Part shown: piece by piece, positions 41,392 through 49,859 of the stretch | Layout: each line of letters starts with the position of its first letter | How positions within the stretch are numbered: the first letter of the stretch is position 1 | NCBI GenBank assembly: GCA_047638695.1 | Contig: JBLINY010000007.1 | Coordinates: 1-64,000, forward strand | Direction: 5' to 3' | From: JAHECQ01 sp047638695 | Lineage (GTDB): Bacteria; Actinomycetota; Acidimicrobiia; Acidimicrobiales; SZUA-35 | Length of the DNA stretch: 64,000 nt | The notes under the pieces: generated by a model | The model's input: the letters and a program-made list of their open reading frames with translations, nothing else | Told to the model about the DNA's origin: nothing | The model's database searches: none | Made by a program: the position numbers and the translations under genes

Positions 41392-42678
41392 AGTAACGGC
41401 GTCTTCACCCATCCACTCGCGCAGCGTGTTCTTCATCTTTGTCTGCTGGATGAACAAGTCTTGCTCGGGATCTACATCACCGCGGGCTTGAGGCGCCTTC
41501 AGATAGAAGCTGAGCCACTCCTGCACGCCCGACTGGCCGGCCCGGGATGCCAGATCCATGAACAGGGCCAGGTCGAGCACGATTGGGGCGGCCAAAATGG
41601 AGTCGCGGCAAAGGAAGTTGATCTTGATCTGCATCGGGTACCCCATCCATCCGAAGATGTCGATGGAGTCCCAGCCCTCTTTGTTGTCGCCCCGCGGCGG
41701 GTAGTAGTTGATCCGCACGACGTGGTCGACGTTGCCGTAGAGGTCGGGATAGACGTCGGGCTGCAGGATGGTGTGCAGAACCCCAAGCTTCGACTCTTCC
41801 TTGGTCTTGAAGTTCTCGGGAGCATCGAGCACCTCGCCATCGCGATTGCCGAGGATGTTCGTGCTGTACCAGCCCCGTAGGCCCAGCATTCGAGCCTTGA
41901 GACCGGGAGCGATCAGCGTCTTCATCAGCGTTTGGCCAGTCTTGAAGTCTCTCCCCGCTATCGGGACACCCCGTGTCTGCGAGAGTTCGATCATGCAAGC
42001 CAAGTCGGTCGACAGGTTCGGTGCGCCGTTGGCGAAAGGCACGCCCGACTGAAGGGCCGCATACACGTAGATCTGGCTCGGCGAAATGTTGTCGTCGTTG
42101 TCCTTGAGGCCCTGTTCGAAGGCGGCGACCGTCTCGTGCACGGCACTGGGTTCTTGGAAGGCTTCCGTCGAACCACACCACACCATCACCATGCGGTCGC
42201 ATCCGTTCTCGGTGCGGAAGTTCTCGATGTCGTCGATCAGCGCCATCGCCTGATCCCATTTGGAATCGAGATTCTTCACCCGATGGCCGTCGAGTCGCGA
42301 CACCCACTTCTGATCGAAGACGGCCTCCATGGCCACGATGCCTTCCATCTCACTCGAAATCGGGGCAAGGTCTTTCTCCTCCAGAACACCGCACGTGCGG
42401 GCGGCCTCGAGGGCGTTCGACGAAATGGGATCCCAACCACCGAACACGATGTCGTCCAGCGAGGCCAGGGGGACAAAATCGCGGATAAGCGGGTTGCGAG
42501 CATCGTCCTTGGCACCCAGTCGGATGTGGGCCATCTGGCTGACCGAGCCGAGAGGGGGCTTGCCCTCGGCCCTCGCCTGAAGCACACCGGCGATGAACGT
42601 CGATGCCACCGCGCCCATCCCAGGCGTGAGGACACCGAGTTTGCCGGTTGCGGGAGGAATGTCGAGTGCTTTCGTCAT
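41374..42678 (-). CDS. ino1: Myo-inositol-1-phosphate synthase
   Basis: A 434-residue NAD-dependent enzyme converting glucose-6-phosphate to inositol-1-phosphate, needed for phosphatidylinositol and mycothiol. Motifs: GKLGVLTPGMGAVASTFIAG (NAD site), VMVWCGSTEAFQ, GVPIAGRDFKTGQTLMKT, LGLRGWYSTNILGNRDG and a catalytic Lys-rich segment (KEESKLGVLHTILQ). ATG 42678 is preferred; GTG 42684 adds two residues. No Shine-Dalgarno is visible, so a leaderless start is possible. It diverges from a LysR gene. Confidence 0.92.
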   Translation of the reverse strand: MTKALDIPPATGKLGVLTPGMGAVASTFIAGVLQARAEGKPPLGSVSQMAHIRLGAKDDARNPLIRDFVPLASLDDIVFGGWDPISSNALEAARTCGVLEEKDLAPISSEMEGIVAMEAVFDQKWVSRLDGHRVKNLDSKWDQAMALIDDIENFRTENGCDRMVMVWCGSTEAFQEPSAVHETVAAFEQGLKDNDDNISPSQIYVYAALQSGVPFANGAPNLSTDLACMIELSQTRGVPIAGRDFKTGQTLMKTLIAPGLKARMLGLRGWYSTNILGNRDGEVLDAPENFKTKEESKLGVLHTILQPDVYPDLYGNVDHVVRINYYPPRGDNKEGWDSIDIFGWMGYPMQIKINFLCRDSILAAPIVLDLALFMDLASRAGQSGVQEWLSFYLKAPQARGDVDPEQDLFIQQTKMKNTLREWMGEDAVTHSEAG

Positions 42679-42686
42679 AGACACAC

Positions 42687-42734
42687 GATAAGTAACTCTT
42701 TTGATATTGTCTCTTTTGTTAAGCTTTACTTATC
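42687..42734. promoter_or_regulatory. Divergent ino1/lysR operator region
   Basis: GATAAGTAA (42687-42695) and TTACTTATC (42726-42734) are perfect 9-bp inverted arms 30 bp apart. Between them CTCTTTTG occurs twice (42696-42703, 42711-42718). The 60-bp stretch is strongly AT-rich against the GC-rich background. It fits a LysR-type operator controlling both genes. Confidence 0.6.
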
Positions 42735-42738
42735 AATT

Positions 42739-43623
42739 GTGCGACAGCTTCCCTCGATCACGATCACCCAGCTCGACTATCTCGTTGCCGTTGCCGACGC
42801 CCCGACTTGGGCCGATGCAGCTGCTGGGTTGGGCGTTACGCCATCGGCTCTGAGTCAAGGTTTGGCTGAGCTTGAACGACGGCTCGACTTCGCTCTATTC
42901 GAGCGGCAGGGTCGGCGTCGCATCGTTGCCTCCCGCTCGGCCGAGGTGCTGGCATACGCCAGACGAGTTACAGCCCAAACGGCCGATCTCGCTCGCTGGA
43001 TCGACGATGCTCGGAGCGGGCGAGCCGGCAGTCTTCGTGTTGGCATGATCGATGCAGCCGCGTTGGGCCACTGGCCCGCTCTACTTCAGGAGTTCCGCCA
43101 GACCCATCCAGATTTGAGTCTTCGACTCTCCATCGCACCATCAGGCGAGCTCTTGAGCCAGTTACTGCGAGATCAACTGGACCTTGCAGTCATCGTCGCC
43201 CCATCTGAAATACCCATCGGCATTGGCTGGATCGATCTCTTAACCGATCCCCTTGCGGTGTACGCACCGCCAAATACGCCCATTGGGCCGCCCAGCACGT
43301 GGGGCCCGTGGGTCTCATTCCCCACGACGTCGCATACCCGAGAGTTGATTGAAGCGGCGCTGGATGAGCTCGGCGTACGCTTCGAAGTGACATCAGAATC
43401 GCATCAACCGGAGGTGTTGCGGGCGATGGTGCGTCTCGGCATGGGATGGACCGTGCTGCCGGTGATACAAGCTGAGACCGGACCACACCCGCTCGTTCGT
43501 GCCCGAACCGAGCCGCTAGTCACCCGAAGCCTCATTACCGCACGTCGAGAAGGTGCTCTACCTCACCCCATGATCGATGAGTTCGAAGCCCGACTCCGAG
43601 AGTCAGCCTCATCAACCCCATAG
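42739..43623 (+). CDS. LysR-family transcriptional regulator
   Basis: 294 residues from GTG 42739. Winged helix-turn-helix: ITITQLDYLVAVADAPTW, then AAAGLGVTPSALSQGLAELE and LFERQGRRR. A periplasmic-binding-like effector domain follows (SLRVGMIDAAALGHWP, DLAVIVAPSEIPIG, RAMVRLGMGWTVLP). Divergent from ino1, which is its probable target; the ligand is unknown. The next gene starts 9 bp after the stop. Confidence 0.88.
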   Translation: MRQLPSITITQLDYLVAVADAPTWADAAAGLGVTPSALSQGLAELERRLDFALFERQGRRRIVASRSAEVLAYARRVTAQTADLARWIDDARSGRAGSLRVGMIDAAALGHWPALLQEFRQTHPDLSLRLSIAPSGELLSQLLRDQLDLAVIVAPSEIPIGIGWIDLLTDPLAVYAPPNTPIGPPSTWGPWVSFPTTSHTRELIEAALDELGVRFEVTSESHQPEVLRAMVRLGMGWTVLPVIQAETGPHPLVRARTEPLVTRSLITARREGALPHPMIDEFEARLRESASSTP

Positions 43624-43632
43624 GATCAGCCA

Positions 43633-44055
43633 GTGGACATCGAGTTCGCTGATGACGAAATTGTGCCAATCCGAGAGCTGGTCGACCTCTATGAGGCCGT
43701 CGGTTGGCTCCTCTATGCCTCCGACCCCGACCGCCTGGCGCTGGCCATCGATCGCTCCACCTACGTGGTCACCGCCCGCGTTGACGGTGAGCTCGTCGGG
43801 CTGGCTCGCAGCCTGAGCGACGAGGTCGCCGTGCTGTACCTGCAGGAAGTCTTGGTGCGCCCCGACCACCACCGTCGCGGGATCGGCGCAACTCTGATTA
43901 CCAAGTGTCTCGATCGCTTTTCGCACGTCCCGCAAAAAGTGCTGCTGTCGGATGGCGACGACGGCGATCAAGCTTTTGCCCGGGCGCTGGGATTCAAGCC
44001 GGCCGCGGCCTCCAACCTCACCGCTTTCGTGCGAAGGCTTCCGGACCTTGACTGA
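43633..44055 (+). CDS. GNAT-family N-acetyltransferase
   Basis: 140 residues from GTG 43633. The acetyl-CoA pyrophosphate loop is VRPDHHRRGIGATLIT; the upstream beta strand VARVDGELVGLARSL and the late ARALGFKPAAASN also fit. The acceptor is unknown. It lies between the LysR regulator and the permease in a plus-strand run. Confidence 0.83.
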   Translation: MDIEFADDEIVPIRELVDLYEAVGWLLYASDPDRLALAIDRSTYVVTARVDGELVGLARSLSDEVAVLYLQEVLVRPDHHRRGIGATLITKCLDRFSHVPQKVLLSDGDDGDQAFARALGFKPAAASNLTAFVRRLPDLD

Positions 44056-44064
44056 ACAACATCC

Positions 44065-45825
44065 ATGAGCGGAAACGAAGCGGCCGTTCTCGTCGTACTC
44101 GTCGGGATGGCTGCAGCGCTGGCAACCAGACGAGTCTCGCCGACCTTCGGGGTGGTCGGAGCGCTCCTCATTCTGTTCGTTACGAACATCGCCGATGCTG
44201 ACGAAGCGTTCCAAGGTCTCTCGAACTCTGCACCGCTGACGGTTGCCGCTCTCTATGTGGTGGCCGGCGGCGTTCAGCGCACCGGAGCGCTCGCATCGGC
44301 GGTCAAAAAGACCGCTGGCGATCGAGGCATCACACGTGTCCTTTTCGGGTCGGCGGCCGTCAGCACGTTCGTCGCCAATACACCGGTCGTTGCCATCTTG
44401 ATCGATCCGATCATCCGCTGGGCCCGCGAACGCGGGCACGCTCCGTCGCTCTATCTGATTCCGCTTTCCTACGCCACGATCCTCGGAGGAATGACAACGG
44501 TCATTGGAACTTCGACCAATCTCGTTGCGTCGGGCACGTTGACCGATCTGGGTACGGAGCCATTGACCTTCTTCGAGCCGGCGAAGTTCGGTTTGCCGGT
44601 CGGGTTGCTCGGACTGATGATTGTTGTGATGCTCGGCCCCCGGGTCTTACCGAGCCGAGGCGAGTCGAACGATGGGTCGGGAACGGCCGATGCCGGCTTC
44701 CTTGTTGCTTGCGAAGTAGTCGAGAACGGCACCTTCGACGGACGCTCGATCGAAGACGCCGGACTTCGCAACCTGCCTGGAATGTTCCTCGTTGCGGTAA
44801 CCCATGGCGAATCGGGCGAAGTCATCGCTCCGGTCGCACCCGCCCATGTCTTGCGCGGCGGCGACCTGTGCTCGTTTGCCGGAGCAGTCGATGACGTCGT
44901 CGAACTCCGAAATCGTGAAGGCTTGCGCTACGCCGAGTCAGAACAGCTGGACGCGCTCGATGATGGTCAACATGCCTGGTTCGAAACGGTGATCGGTAAC
45001 GGCTCCAGTTTGATTGGCCGAACCATGAAAGAAGCCGAGTTTCGCGAGCGGTATCAGGCTGCCGTGGTCGGCCTTCACCGCGCCGGCCGTCCGATCACCG
45101 GGAAACTCGGACAGGAACGCCTTCGGCTTGGTGATGCTCTATTGCTCGTTTCCGACCTCGGTTTCGCTCAACGGTGGCACCGTCGCAGCGACTTTCTTCT
45201 CATCCGACAACGCAATGAGCCAGCGCCCTCGACCTCCAACAAGGCCACCGTCTCAATGCTCATCTTGGCAGTCGTAGTAATCCTGACAGTCACTCAGGTC
45301 ACTGACGTCTTACGGGCTTCGGTGATCGGTGCCGCACTGACGGTCGCAACCGGCATTCACACACCACGCCAGGCGCGCGACGCTGTCGATCTGAATGTGG
45401 TGGTCCTCATCGCTGCCGCCTTGGGGCTTGGTGGAGTTATCAGCTCGTCAGACCTCTCGGCCCGGATCGCTCACGGGTTGACCGGCGGGCTGGACGGACT
45501 TGGCACCTGGGGGGTCGCTCTAGGCGTAGTGCTCGCCGCCCTGTTGCTCACCGAACTTGTGACAAACGCTGGAGCGGTGGCAATCATGGTTCCGATTGCG
45601 ATTGCATCGGCGGCCGATGTCGCTGCTGACCCACGACTCTTTGCGCTCGGAGCCATCGTGGCGGCAAGTGCATCTTTTCTCACACCAATCGGCTATCAAA
45701 CCAACACGATGGTCTATGGGCCGGGTCGATATCAGGTATCGGACTACCTCCGCCTTGGTGCACCCCTCACGCTGATGGTGCTTGTTGTCGTGCCGTTCTT
45801 GATGGTGCATGGCGGGCTGTGGTGA
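44065..45825 (+). CDS. SLC13/ArsB-type permease with two TrkA-C domains
   Basis: A 586-residue ion transporter. Two blocks of hydrophobic helices (residues 1-200 and about 395-586) flank two cytosolic RCK/TrkA-C domains (VACEVVENGTFDGRSIEDAG, then IGNGSSLIGRTMKEAEFRER). The motifs VANTPVVAILIDPIIRWA and GGMTTVIGTSTNLVASG, and in the second half TNAGAVAIMVPIAIA and TPIGYQTNTMVYGPG, are the repeated hairpin signatures of the DASS/SLC13 fold. The substrate (dicarboxylate, sulfate or other anion) is not clear. Confidence 0.87.
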   Translation: MSGNEAAVLVVLVGMAAALATRRVSPTFGVVGALLILFVTNIADADEAFQGLSNSAPLTVAALYVVAGGVQRTGALASAVKKTAGDRGITRVLFGSAAVSTFVANTPVVAILIDPIIRWARERGHAPSLYLIPLSYATILGGMTTVIGTSTNLVASGTLTDLGTEPLTFFEPAKFGLPVGLLGLMIVVMLGPRVLPSRGESNDGSGTADAGFLVACEVVENGTFDGRSIEDAGLRNLPGMFLVAVTHGESGEVIAPVAPAHVLRGGDLCSFAGAVDDVVELRNREGLRYAESEQLDALDDGQHAWFETVIGNGSSLIGRTMKEAEFRERYQAAVVGLHRAGRPITGKLGQERLRLGDALLLVSDLGFAQRWHRRSDFLLIRQRNEPAPSTSNKATVSMLILAVVVILTVTQVTDVLRASVIGAALTVATGIHTPRQARDAVDLNVVVLIAAALGLGGVISSSDLSARIAHGLTGGLDGLGTWGVALGVVLAALLLTELVTNAGAVAIMVPIAIASAADVAADPRLFALGAIVAASASFLTPIGYQTNTMVYGPGRYQVSDYLRLGAPLTLMVLVVVPFLMVHGGLW

Positions 45826-45873
45826 CGGCGTAAAACACCCCACGGTTCCGGGCGCCTGTGGGAGCATTCGGAA

Positions 45874-46223
45874 ATGGCAGTACCCAAGGTCGATCACCTC
45901 GTAGGTCGCTTCATTCGGCTCGAGCCGGTGTCAGAAGCTCACGTATCGGCGTTGCTAGAAAACAGCTGCTGCTCACGCAAGCGTTCGATACCTGGGCCCT
46001 CGCACGAGTCGATCTGAAGACCGATGCCCGCAACGACCGATCCCGAACGGCCATCGCCGGGCTCGGCGCGACGTTCGAGGGCGTGCTGAGATCATGGCAG
46101 GCCTCCTACGCCCCCGGCGAAGAAGACAACCTACGAGACACGGCGATCTACTCAATTCTCCGAAGCGACTGGCCATCGGTTCGACGCCAGCTAGTCGACC
46201 GGCTCGGGCCACCGGCCAGCTAG
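45874..46223 (+). pseudogene. GNAT acetyltransferase with internal deletion and frameshift
   Basis: ATG 45874 begins MAVPKVDHLVGRFIRLEPVSE, a RimJ/RimL-like N-terminus. After about 30 codons the family's middle (acetyl-CoA loop included) is missing. In another frame the sequence resumes TQAFDTWALARVDLKTDARN then RSRTAIAGLGATFEGVLRSW to the stop at 46223. The original frame stops at 46015. Roughly 70-80 residues appear deleted near 45955. Confidence 0.75.
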
Positions 46224-46258
46224 CCCGCCACGGCCACCTAGCCGTGAGAGAATGAACC

Positions 46259-46582
46259 ATGACTGCCGACCGGGATGACGAGCATTTTCTCATGGGACAG
46301 ATCATCGGCGCGGCAAACCGCATCGACCCCGAGGGCGTCGTTATCTGGTTCTCATTCCGCACTGTGGGCGGAGACGCTATGAATGAACGCACGACCGCTG
46401 ATGTTGATGGACGCTTCTCGTTCCTACTTCCGACCGTGCCGCTCGACACCGCGATGGTTGGCGCCGAACTTGTCGGGATAGAACCCGTCGACCTGGAACC
46501 ACAGGGCACCGTGCTCGAACCCGGAGACTTGGTGCTCGTGGCCGACGACATCGTGCCCTCACACCTGCGGTACGGCTCCTAA
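46259..46582 (+). CDS. Small protein of unknown function
   Basis: 107 residues from ATG 46259, preceded by GAGAGAA. It is strand-rich and acidic with no signal peptide: MGQIIGAANRIDPEGVVIWF, DVDGRFSFLLPTVPLD and ending VADDIVPSHLRYGS. The DVDGRFSF stretch is like a carboxypeptidase-regulatory-type beta-sandwich loop, but the match is weak. It converges with the methyltransferase, 5 bp apart. Confidence 0.5.
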   Translation: MTADRDDEHFLMGQIIGAANRIDPEGVVIWFSFRTVGGDAMNERTTADVDGRFSFLLPTVPLDTAMVGAELVGIEPVDLEPQGTVLEPGDLVLVADDIVPSHLRYGS

Positions 46583-46587
46583 GGCCT

Positions 46588-47421
46588 TCAGTCGACCCGG
46601 CAGATCAACTCGCCGTGCACGATCGCGAACCACCCGTCGGGCTGTTCGGTCCAATCAGCGAAGGCCTGCGAGAACTCGGCCAAGTCAGCAGCGGTGGCAA
46701 AGCCGTAGTCAACGGCCTGCTGGGCGAACGCCGACGACGTTGCTCGGTCAACCCATTGCCCACCCCAGTAGGCGCGATCGTCGGGAGTGGCGAACACCCA
46801 AGCATCACCAGTTGGCACCACGTTGGCAAGACCGGCAGCGCGGGCCCAACCCACCAGGTGTCTAGCTCCGTCGGGCTCGGCGTTGTTGTGCTTGGCCACC
46901 CTTCGATAGGTGTCCATCCATCGATCGAGTCGAGGATCCGCAGGCGCCCAGAACATGCCGTCGTAGTCGGCATCGCGAACAGCCACGATGCCGCCGGGCT
47001 TGGTCACCCGCTTCATCTCCCTCAGCGCCGCAACCGGATCGGAGAGATGTTGAAGCACTTGATGCGCGTGGGTGACATCAAAGCTGTCGTCATCGTGAGC
47101 CAGCTCATAGACGTCGCCTACCTCGAAGGTGATGTTCTGTACACCCCGCTCTTCGGCAGCCTGCCGGGCCTTGTCAAGGATGTCATCGCCGACCTCAATG
47201 GCCGTGACCTGGCCAGGCGCAACGATTTCAGCCAGATCAACCGTGATGGTGCCAGGACCACAGCCGACGTCGAGCAGTGTTTGTCCTGCCGACAGGTGAG
47301 GAAGCACGTACCCGGCGGAGTTCGCAGCTGTTCGCCAGCTATGTCCCCGCAAGACACTTTCGTGGTGGCCGTGGGTGTAGATATCAGTCGGCGTCGATGC
47401 CGCATCGGTGGCGTCAGCCAT
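46588..47421 (-). CDS. Class I SAM-dependent methyltransferase
   Basis: 277 residues from ATG 47421. The SAM site is LLDVGCGPGTITVDLAE, followed by VTAIEVGDDILDKAR, VGDVYELAHDDDSFDV, HVLQHL-type HAHQVLQHLSDPVAALREM and KRVTKPGGIVAVRDADY. The ubiE/type 11-like arrangement is clear; the substrate is not. The start overlaps the stop of the SRPBCC-like gene by 8 bp. The frame open to 47583 is not used. Confidence 0.87.
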   Translation of the reverse strand: MADATDAASTPTDIYTHGHHESVLRGHSWRTAANSAGYVLPHLSAGQTLLDVGCGPGTITVDLAEIVAPGQVTAIEVGDDILDKARQAAEERGVQNITFEVGDVYELAHDDDSFDVTHAHQVLQHLSDPVAALREMKRVTKPGGIVAVRDADYDGMFWAPADPRLDRWMDTYRRVAKHNNAEPDGARHLVGWARAAGLANVVPTGDAWVFATPDDRAYWGGQWVDRATSSAFAQQAVDYGFATAADLAEFSQAFADWTEQPDGWFAIVHGELICRVD

Positions 47422-47788
47422 GAGGTTTTCCGAATTCCTTCCAGAGTGCTTTCTTGATCTCGGTTTCGAGTTGGCCGGTCGCCACAGCGGCAAGAACTGC
47501 TGCCCCGCCGAGCAGGCCTTTCGGCGAGACGTTGATGTCAATACCAATCGTGGAGCCACTCGATAGACCCGGGTTGGCCACACCAGCAGTGCCGGACGCA
47601 GCGAACCCCGGACCGTTCACCCGGAGCGTCCACGTGTTTTCCTCGCGTTCTTTCACCTCGGCCCGGACCGACTCGGCCGAGGTGAACCAGGCAACAACCA
47701 TCGCTGGATTGTCAGCCGCCTCGACGAAGCGGGAGCGGGCCAGACTCTCGGATGCTTCGACCTCGACATCGAAGCGCACTCGAGGCAC
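47414..47788 (-). CDS. Possible SRPBCC-fold small protein
   Basis: 124 residues. The N-terminal strand RVRFDVEVEASESLARSR, then FVEAADNPAMVVAWFTS and a C-terminal amphipathic helix (LETEIKKALWKEFGKP) suggest the SRPBCC (START/Bet v 1) helix-grip fold, which carries hydrophobic ligands. The match is by pattern only. It lies 4 bp after miaB and overlaps the methyltransferase start, so it is part of the miaB operon. Confidence 0.45.
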   Translation of the reverse strand: MPRVRFDVEVEASESLARSRFVEAADNPAMVVAWFTSAESVRAEVKEREENTWTLRVNGPGFAASGTAGVANPGLSSGSTIGIDINVSPKGLLGGAAVLAAVATGQLETEIKKALWKEFGKPHG

Positions 47789-47792
47789 GAGC

Positions 47793-49217
47793 TCAGCCCG
47801 CCGTCACCGCGATACGGGTGCGATGACGCGGACGATCTGTGATCTCCACCAGTTCACCCATCAGATATTGGGTGTGGGCCTTGGTTACACGCACGTTGGC
47901 AAAGGTTCCCGGCTTCAGGGTGTCGGCGGCGAAGTGCACCAGCTTGTTTTGGGCGGTGCGCCCGGTGAGAACATCCGGATTCTTCTTCGACGGGCCCTCG
48001 ACCACGACCTCTTCGATGCGACCAACCCGCTGCTGGTGTTTGGCCAGGGCTGACCGCTCGATAACGGTCCGGAGCCGGGCGTACCGATCCTTCACTTCCT
48101 CGGGGTCACAGAACTGATCGGTTAACTCAGCGGCTTCCGTGCCAGCCCGAGGCGAGAACACGAAGGTGAAGGCGCTGTCGAACTCGGCGGCCGCCGCAAC
48201 CTGCATCGTTCTTTCGAAGTCCTCTTCGGTCTCACCCGGAAATCCGACGATGATGTCGGTGGTAACCGCTAGGTCAGTCACGGTGGCTCGGGCTGCGGCC
48301 GCCTTCTCGAGATAGCGCTCTGCGGTATACCCACGGTGCATTGCCGACAGGATTCGGTCAGACCCCGACTGCAGCGGGAAGTGAAGATGCGGGACGACCG
48401 CTGGCGTCGACTCCATCGCCTCGAACACATCGACTGTCATATCTTTCGGGTGCGGGCTCGTATAGCGCACTCGACGGATACCAGCGATGCCACCGACCCG
48501 ACCTAGCAGCTCGGCGAACATCGGCCGCAGACGAACATCTTCGCCGGCCTGCCGGGCCGCAAGAGCAAGATCGCGCCCGTAGGAGTTCACGTTCTGACCT
48601 AGCAATGTCACTTCTGTGACGCCGAGGTCGGCCAAGCGCTGCACTTCCGCCTCAATATCGCCGAGGTGCCGACTTATTTCCTTGCCCCGAACCGACGGGA
48701 CGATGCAGAACGCACACGAGTTATCGCAGCCGATTTGGATGGTCACCCACGCCCCGTAGTCGGTCTCCCGTCGAACCGGGAGGGCTGATGGGAAGGCTCG
48801 GGCCTCTTCCAACAGCGTTTCTTCCCAGATCTCGGTGACCGGACCGCTCACGCGGGCCTGGGCCATGAGCTCGATGGCCCGGTGCACGTTGTGGGTGCCA
48901 AACACGACGTCGACATGGCCAGCCCGCTCCTGAATGAGATCGCGGTCCTTCTGGGCCAAGCAGCCACCAACCACGATCTGCAGATCAGGGTTCTCTTCTT
49001 TGCGAACCTTCAGGTTGCCGAGGGCCCCATAGAGCTTATTGTCGGCGTTCTCTCGAATGCAGCAGGTGTTAAGAACAACAACATCGGCCTCGTCGATTGC
49101 ACTGGTTGCCTCGTACCCCTCGGCCTCGAGCAGCCCAGCGATTCGCTCGGAGTCATGCTCGTTCATTTGGCAGCCGTACGTCTGAACGACGTACTTTTTG
49201 GGCTCGCTCGTGCTCAC
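47793..49217 (-). CDS. miaB: tRNA-2-methylthio-N6-dimethylallyladenosine synthase
   Basis: A 474-residue radical-SAM methylthiotransferase that adds a methylthio group to i6A37. The N-terminal MTTase cluster uses the cysteines in QTYGCQMNEHDSE, VLNTCCIREN and VVGGCLAQKD. The radical-SAM CxxxCxxC is QIGCDNSCAFCIVPSVRG. The C-terminal TRAM domain ends LVEITDRPRHRTR. GTG 49217 is the start. It acts directly after MiaA, present 8 kb away. Confidence 0.95.
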   Translation of the reverse strand: MSTSEPKKYVVQTYGCQMNEHDSERIAGLLEAEGYEATSAIDEADVVVLNTCCIRENADNKLYGALGNLKVRKEENPDLQIVVGGCLAQKDRDLIQERAGHVDVVFGTHNVHRAIELMAQARVSGPVTEIWEETLLEEARAFPSALPVRRETDYGAWVTIQIGCDNSCAFCIVPSVRGKEISRHLGDIEAEVQRLADLGVTEVTLLGQNVNSYGRDLALAARQAGEDVRLRPMFAELLGRVGGIAGIRRVRYTSPHPKDMTVDVFEAMESTPAVVPHLHFPLQSGSDRILSAMHRGYTAERYLEKAAAARATVTDLAVTTDIIVGFPGETEEDFERTMQVAAAAEFDSAFTFVFSPRAGTEAAELTDQFCDPEEVKDRYARLRTVIERSALAKHQQRVGRIEEVVVEGPSKKNPDVLTGRTAQNKLVHFAADTLKPGTFANVRVTKAHTQYLMGELVEITDRPRHRTRIAVTAG

Positions 49218-49238
49218 GAGGTTCAGGCTACGGCCTTC

Positions 49239-49757
49239 TCAGGTAGGCGAGGTCGTCGACTGCACCGAACCGTCCAGCACAAGCGACGTGACCTGGGCGT
49301 TGTTGGTGCAGCCAGATGCATCGAGGTCATGCCATTCGGCGCGGACCGACCAGCCAGCCGGCACGACGATTCGTCCGCTCCACGACAGGGTCTCGCCAGC
49401 AGGGATCACAATAGGTGTAATCCCCTCGGGCATGCTCATGTAGGTCGTGCCGTCCTGATCGGTGATCTTGAACGACATCGCCTGGGCTGTGCCCCCGCAA
49501 TTAGACGCACGAGCAGTGCGAACTTCCCACAGCTCGCCATCCTCCACAGTAACGACGGCCATGTTGGCGTAGCCGGTCTGCTCAACAACGAACGACTTGC
49601 TGAAGGCATCGAAGCCCGGGACATCGGCCATTCCGGTGACCGTCGCTTCGTTGTCGATCGCCCCGTGAGCCAGGCTCGGCACCAGCACTAGACCAATTGC
49701 GGCGATGGCCATCAGGAGCCATCGGGAGAAGGTGGAGAAGCGGTCGATCAGCCCCAA
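49239..49757 (-). CDS. Secreted protein of unknown function
   Basis: 172 residues from TTG 49757, the only start giving a charged n-region (MGLIDRFSTFSRWLL) before the hydrophobic core and cleavage near LAHGA. The mature part is beta-rich with two cysteines (ASNCGGTAQ, ASGCTNNAQ) that may form a disulfide. The layout suggests one immunoglobulin-like domain. ATG 49712 is an alternative start but would give an odd signal peptide. Confidence 0.55.
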   Translation of the reverse strand: MGLIDRFSTFSRWLLMAIAAIGLVLVPSLAHGAIDNEATVTGMADVPGFDAFSKSFVVEQTGYANMAVVTVEDGELWEVRTARASNCGGTAQAMSFKITDQDGTTYMSMPEGITPIVIPAGETLSWSGRIVVPAGWSVRAEWHDLDASGCTNNAQVTSLVLDGSVQSTTSPT

Positions 49758-49859
49758 GCTACGAAGGATGTGCTCGCAACTTGAGAGGCTGAGTCACCCA
49801 GTGCCGGTACCGAACGACTCAGCGGCCCGTGGGCAAGTCTGCGGTCCGCAGAGCTGCTG

